Below, in pieces: positions 59,487 to 64,000 of a stretch of DNA of 64,000 nt. The stretch is from Streptomyces sp. SID13726 (GTDB lineage Bacteria > Actinomycetota > Actinomycetes > Streptomycetales > Streptomycetaceae). The position numbers and the translations under genes are program-made. The DNA is taken from the NCBI RefSeq assembly GCF_010548375.1, contig NZ_JAAGLY010000016.1, positions 1-64,000 of the forward strand, in the 5' to 3' direction. The stretch's first letter is position 1. The number at the start of each line of letters is the position of its first letter. The notes under the pieces were generated by a model that saw only the letters and a program-made list of their open reading frames with translations, did no database searches and was not told where the DNA came from.

Positions 59487-59513
59487 AATAGAGGACAGAA
59501 TCGGTCCTGTATT
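59487..59513. promoter_or_regulatory. Operator-like palindrome between the VOC and WYL genes
   Basis: AATAGAGGAC (59487-59496) and GTCCTGTATT (59504-59513) form an inverted repeat matching at 9 of 10 positions around 7 bp, in the 93-bp divergent promoter region. Spacing of one and a half turns fits a dimeric regulator. Confidence 0.6.
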
Positions 59514-59530
59514 TGCGTTAGGTTGCGTGC

Positions 59531-60523
<993 letters not shown>

Positions 60524-60540
60524 CGACGAGGGGCGTGGCT

Positions 60541-61989
60541 CTACGCCCGCTCCGGCTTCCCCTCCCCGTACAGCCACTCCTCCCAGATCGGCCCGAAGTC
60601 CTCGTCGGGGGCGAGTTGTTGGACGTACGCCTTGAAGTCGTCCGTGTCCGCGTTGGCGTGGCGGTGGGTGGTGGGCCAGTCGCGGAGGAGGGTGAAGAAG
60701 GCGGTGTCGCCGAGGCGTTGGCGGAGTTTGTGGAGGACCATCGCGCCGCGCTGATAGACGGGGGTGTCGGAGATGTGGGCGGCGCTCGGCGGGTCGGCGG
60801 GCGGGAAGGACCAGAGGTCGTCGTAGGTGTCCTCGCCGTGGTCGTAGAGGGCGTCGAAGGTCTCCTGGGCGCTGTCGCCGCCGTGGTCCTCGTCCCACAG
60901 CCACTCGGCGTAGGTCGCGAAGCCCTCGTTGAGCCACATGTCGCGCCAGGTCTTCGGGGTGACGGAGTCGCCGTACCACTGGTGGGCGAGTTCGTGGACG
61001 AGGGTCAGGGTGTCGGGAGCGCCCGGGAAGAAGGGGCGGTTCTGGGTCTCCAGGGCGTACCCGGCGTCGCCCTCGCGGTCGACGATCGCGCCGGTGGAGG
61101 AGAAGGGGTACGGGCCGAAGTTGGCCTGCGCCCACTTCATGATCGCGGGAAGCCTGGACAGGACTTTCCGGCTCGCGTCCGCCTGGGTCGGGTCGACGGC
61201 CGTGTACACCGGCAGGCCGTCGGGGGTCACCGAGCGCTGGATGTCGTACTCGCCGATCGCCAGGGTGGCGAGGTAGCTCGCCATGGGCTCGGCGGTGCGC
61301 CAGGTGGTGGTCGTACGGCCGTCCCGGGTCCCGGAGGCGGTCAACTCGCCGTTGGAGACGGCCTGGTAGCCCTCGGGGACGGTGATCGTGAGGTCGTAGG
61401 ACGCCTTGTCGGAGGGGTGGTGGTTGCCGGGGAACCAGGTCATCGAGCCGGTCGGTTCGCCGAGGGCCACCGATCCGTCGTCGGTCTCCAGCCAGCCCTC
61501 CTCCGAGCCGTCCGGGTCGGTGAGCGTCTTCGGGGTGCCGGAGTAGCGGACGGTCACGCGGAAGGCACGGCCCTTGTCGAGGTCGTCGTGCGGGCGGACG
61601 GTCAGCTCCTGGCCGGTGCGGTTCCAGCGGGCCGGGTCGCCGCCGACGGTGACCTTCTCGACGTCCAGGCCGTCGAGGTCGAGGTCGAACGCGGAGAGGT
61701 CCTTGGTGGCGCGGGCCGTGAGGGTCGCCGTGCCGGAGAGCTTCGAGGTGTCCGGGTCGTAGGCGAGGTCGAGGTCGTAGTGGGTGACGTCGTAGCCGCC
61801 GTTGCCCGCCTTCGGGAAGTAGGGGTCTCGGAGGCCGGAGCCGCCGGGGGTGCCGTGGACTCCGCCGTCGCACGCGGTGAGGGCGCTCGCGGTCAGGGCG
61901 CCCGCGAGGAGCAGGGCTGCGGGGACGCGCCGTGCGGCGCGGGCTCCTTGTACGGCGCGGACGGGCGCGGGCGGTGCGGATCGGGACAC
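60541..61989 (-). CDS. M1 family zinc metallopeptidase, lipoprotein
   Basis: 482 residues from GTG 61989. A signal peptide ends in the lipobox LTAC, so the enzyme sits outside the membrane. Aminopeptidase N-like N-terminal beta domain (YDVTHYDLDLAYDPD), substrate loop GDAGYALETQNRPF in place of GAMEN, zinc site HELAHQWYGD followed by NEGFATYAEW, and a short helical C-terminal part. It lacks the large C-terminal domain of full-length PepN, as in many secreted Streptomyces M1 peptidases. Trims extracellular peptides; specificity unknown. Confidence 0.93.
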   Translation of the reverse strand: MSRSAPPAPVRAVQGARAARRVPAALLLAGALTASALTACDGGVHGTPGGSGLRDPYFPKAGNGGYDVTHYDLDLAYDPDTSKLSGTATLTARATKDLSAFDLDLDGLDVEKVTVGGDPARWNRTGQELTVRPHDDLDKGRAFRVTVRYSGTPKTLTDPDGSEEGWLETDDGSVALGEPTGSMTWFPGNHHPSDKASYDLTITVPEGYQAVSNGELTASGTRDGRTTTTWRTAEPMASYLATLAIGEYDIQRSVTPDGLPVYTAVDPTQADASRKVLSRLPAIMKWAQANFGPYPFSSTGAIVDREGDAGYALETQNRPFFPGAPDTLTLVHELAHQWYGDSVTPKTWRDMWLNEGFATYAEWLWDEDHGGDSAQETFDALYDHGEDTYDDLWSFPPADPPSAAHISDTPVYQRGAMVLHKLRQRLGDTAFFTLLRDWPTTHRHANADTDDFKAYVQQLAPDEDFGPIWEEWLYGEGKPERA

Positions 61990-62029
61990 GCGGTGATCCT
62001 ATGAGAGGCCGCGTGACACCATCACGTAC

Positions 62030-62527
62030 GTGCTCGACATCGGCTACGCCCTCTCCAACCGCTTCCCGGACCCCCCGCAGACCGACTACCGCCGCGCGGA
62101 CGTCCGCGCGCTGCGGCACGACCTGTTCTGCGGGGACGTGTACCTCGCCGACACCAAGGCGGACCAGGAACTGTCCACAGCATGGGGATGGGTGCCGGTG
62201 CTCGACTTCGCGTGGGCGCTGTGCTCCGTCGTGGAGGAACTGGACCGCGATCCGGCGGGCTCCCGCGCCTCCCGCCCGCAGCGCATGGAGCTCGACTTCA
62301 CCGAGTCCACCGACCGCATGCTCTTCGAGCGGCGCTTCGGCTGGGTGGACATCGAGGCCGACTGGATGCCGGCCGAGGAGCCCCCGCTCACCTTCTCCCA
62401 CTCCGACCTGCGCCGTGAGGCCCGGGACTTCCTGCACGACCTGCTCGCCGACCTCGTCGACCTGCACGAGGACCTCGGCGAGAACCCGGCGATCTGGACT
62501 CTCCAGGCCCGCTTTCCCCGGGTGTGA
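62030..62527 (+). CDS. Conserved hypothetical protein
   Basis: 165 residues from GTG 62030 (VLDIGYALSNRFPD). Acidic and soluble, with conserved-looking segments DVRALRHDLFCGDVYLAD, GWVPVLDFAWALCSVVEEL, MELDFTESTDRMLFER and HDLLADLVDLHEDLG. No catalytic motif or membrane helix. It is divergent from the peptidase gene, and its TGA abuts the convergent stop of the next gene (TGATCA). Similar proteins occur singly in many Streptomyces; some family members neighbour toxin loci, but nothing here suggests that. Confidence 0.75.
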   Translation: MLDIGYALSNRFPDPPQTDYRRADVRALRHDLFCGDVYLADTKADQELSTAWGWVPVLDFAWALCSVVEELDRDPAGSRASRPQRMELDFTESTDRMLFERRFGWVDIEADWMPAEEPPLTFSHSDLRREARDFLHDLLADLVDLHEDLGENPAIWTLQARFPRV

Positions 62528-63070
62528 TCAGGCCTCCGGCAACGCCCGCATGACCTTCTCGGCCAGCTTGCCCGCCGCCTCGCACTCCCGCTGTTCGTCG
62601 GGGACGCCCTGGGCGAGGTACCAGACCCGGACCGCGTCCACGGCGTTCGCCGACGTGGCGGCCGGGTCGGTCTGGCCGTTGGCCGTGACGACGATCTGGC
62701 AGGCCGACTGGGCGATCTGTCTGTTGGCCTGGAGCCCGCCGACCGTGGTCATCCCGCTGCCCTCCGGCAGATAGAAACTCCCTATCTGGAACTGTCCGTC
62801 AGCCTCCCCGTCGGCCGGGACCTTCCACTCGCAGTCGTCCGTCGCGGCCCCCGACTCCAGCTCCACCTTCTTCACGCCCAGGGCCTCGGCCATGGTGTCG
62901 TCCGACAGAAGCTTGCAGTAGTCCACCCCCTTGGTCTGCCGCGCACCGATCGGCCCCGAGCCACCGGCCCCCGAGCCGCTGCAAGCTGCGGTGGCCGCCA
63001 GACACAGGGCCACCGGGAGGAGAAGGACCAGGCGAAAGGGCAGGGAAGGGAAAAGAGACCGAAGGCTCAC
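62528..63070 (-). CDS. DUF3558-like lipoprotein
   Basis: 180 residues from GTG 63070 (GGGAG 5 nt upstream). A hydrophobic signal sequence (FRLVLLLPVALCLAATAAC) ends in an AAC lipobox followed by a Ser/Gly-rich linker. The mature domain has CKLLSDDTMAEALG, DCEWKVP and SACQIVV with paired cysteines, the pattern of DUF3558 lipoproteins of actinobacteria. Function unknown; located on the outer face of the membrane. Confidence 0.85.
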   Translation of the reverse strand: MSLRSLFPSLPFRLVLLLPVALCLAATAACSGSGAGGSGPIGARQTKGVDYCKLLSDDTMAEALGVKKVELESGAATDDCEWKVPADGEADGQFQIGSFYLPEGSGMTTVGGLQANRQIAQSACQIVVTANGQTDPAATSANAVDAVRVWYLAQGVPDEQRECEAAGKLAEKVMRALPEA

Positions 63071-63196
63071 GGGTGCTCCCGGAAGTGGTGCGGCGATGTG
63101 CGGAGGGACCGACTGATCCTTCCGCGTCCAGACTTCCCGGCTCACCCAGACCCAGTCCACAGCCACACCCGTCCAAGCAGAGCGCAGCGCACCCCC

Positions 63197-63916
63197 TCAC
63201 TCCACCCGAATCCCCAACTGCACCGCCAGCACCGGTGCCAGGTCCAGCAGTTGGGCCGTGCTGATCACCGCTCCCGTGAGGCGGTCGACCCCGCGGGCGA
63301 TGTCCAGCGAGGCGGCACCGCGCAGGTCGACGTCCTTGAGGGTCGCCGAGGTGAAGTCCGCTGCCTTCAGCGTGCAGTCCACGAACTCGACGCGCTCCAG
63401 GCGGGCGCCACCGAAGTCCGGTTCCACCAGGACGCAGCCGTCGAAGACGACGTCCTTCAGCGCGGCCGTACGGAGGTTGAGGTAGTCGATCTTGCCGCCG
63501 CGGACCACGACCCGCTCCAGGGCAGCGCCGTGCAGCTGGCTTCCGCCGAGGCGGGCGTCGGTCAGCTCGACGTCCCGGAAGGTCGCGCCGGAGAAGTCGG
63601 TGCCCACGCCCCGTATGCCGATGAGGGCCGAGTCCAGGAAGCGGGCGTTGCGCAGCGCGGTCTCGTCCAGGGCGCAGCCCCGCAGCGCGCAGTCCATGAA
63701 CCGGGACCCCGCGCCGTCCTGCCCCACGAAGTCCGCGTCCTGGAACTCCAGCCCGTCATAGTCACCGTCCGGCTCCAACTCCCCGCCCCCGAAGGGCGCC
63801 AGCGGCGGCAGCCGCAGCTCCGGCCGCCGCGCGGACTTCACCCGCGCACCCGCGCCACCCGACCCGCTCACCGCACCGGCCCCGCCCGACCCGCCGCCTG
63901 TCGCTCTCCTCGCCAT
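63197..63916 (-). CDS. Pentapeptide repeat protein
   Basis: 239 residues from ATG 63916 (MARRATGGGSGG; an ATG three codons upstream is an alternative). After a Gly/Ala-rich N terminus of about 40 residues, A(D/N)LxX pentapeptide units run through the protein (FQDADF, FMDCALRGCALDETALRNARF, FSGATFRDVELTDARL, LKAADFTSATLKDVDLRGAASL), building a right-handed quadrilateral beta helix. The C-terminal helix is LTGAVISTAQLLDLAPVLA. Some pentapeptide proteins mimic DNA and protect gyrase; whether this one does cannot be told. Confidence 0.9.
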   Translation of the reverse strand: MARRATGGGSGGAGAVSGSGGAGARVKSARRPELRLPPLAPFGGGELEPDGDYDGLEFQDADFVGQDGAGSRFMDCALRGCALDETALRNARFLDSALIGIRGVGTDFSGATFRDVELTDARLGGSQLHGAALERVVVRGGKIDYLNLRTAALKDVVFDGCVLVEPDFGGARLERVEFVDCTLKAADFTSATLKDVDLRGAASLDIARGVDRLTGAVISTAQLLDLAPVLAVQLGIRVE

Positions 63917-64000
63917 GCCCCCCATCCTGCACCCCGCCACTGACAATCCCCCTGACCTGCACAAACACCCCTGATGTCACATTCCGACCCCCTCACGGAG

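Overview
The window is chromosomal DNA of very high G+C content with dense, short-spaced genes, frequent GTG/TTG starts and many actinobacterial families (DUF3027, DUF2771, DUF3263, DUF397/DUF5753 pairs, mycothiol-dependent DinB-fold proteins, DasR-type operators, a BldD box, a CIRCE element). It is almost certainly a Streptomyces. From memory, much of the gene order (mqnB-mqnD, murQ, groEL2, thrC, gpgS, otsA-otsB, nagK-nagA, cdgB, terD) resembles the conserved core around groEL2 of S. coelicolor. Accessory genes are inserted into it.

Layout. 1-2592: 3' part of an ALF-repeat polymorphic toxin with a nuclease-like tip and a translationally coupled immunity-type gene. 2697-9288: core genes, namely DUF3027, an MFS transporter, a DUF2771 lipoprotein, the futalosine-pathway menaquinone genes mqnB-mqnD, a cold-shock-domain protein and a HAD phosphatase. 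9377-19888: a HAAS-like membrane protein, then a helicase-associated protein and an XPB helicase separated by an insert. The insert holds a coupled two-gene operon, an unrecognised 545-residue protein plus a STAND (NB-ARC/TPR) NTPase, and is the best candidate here for an undescribed conflict system. 20265-27632: a HelD-like RNA polymerase recycling helicase, CutC under a strong DasR-like operator, and DinB-fold and HD proteins around a 12-copy 24-bp minisatellite.

28012-37112: an RpiR regulator with paired operator-like elements, murQ, a blasticidin-S-deaminase-like enzyme and a rifampicin monooxygenase (Rox) with a perfect rifamycin-associated element shared with a divergent unknown gene. 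Then come an esterase, a phosphoesterase, a GNAT and an old-yellow-enzyme gene. 37209-41822: a tRNA-Gly(UCC)-like gene with an aberrant T-loop and its own terminator, groEL2 with CIRCE, a cold-shock gene, and thrC plus a MoaD/ThiS-like sulfur carrier under a SAM-I riboswitch.

41960-50061: carbon metabolism and osmoprotection, comprising gpgS, otsA-otsB, a sugar-binding lipoprotein, nagK-nagA with DasR sites and a PfkB-type kinase. 50065-55103: a CBM-type membrane protein, the diguanylate cyclase cdgB with a BldD box, a flavin reductase, arfB and terD. 55167-58467: a WhiJ/AbaA-like cluster (DUF397, DUF5753 regulator, HATPase, winged-helix protein, Uma2 nuclease). 58464-63916: GNAT, VOC and WYL regulator pair, M1 peptidase, lipoprotein and pentapeptide-repeat protein.

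Functional themes. Amino-sugar and cell-wall recycling recurs (murQ, nagK-nagA, cutC with a DasR-like site, RpiR, possibly the unusual tRNA-Gly). Antibiotic self-protection is clustered (Rox, blasticidin-deaminase-like enzyme, HelD). There are two conflict-type loci, at the left edge and at 13-17 kb.
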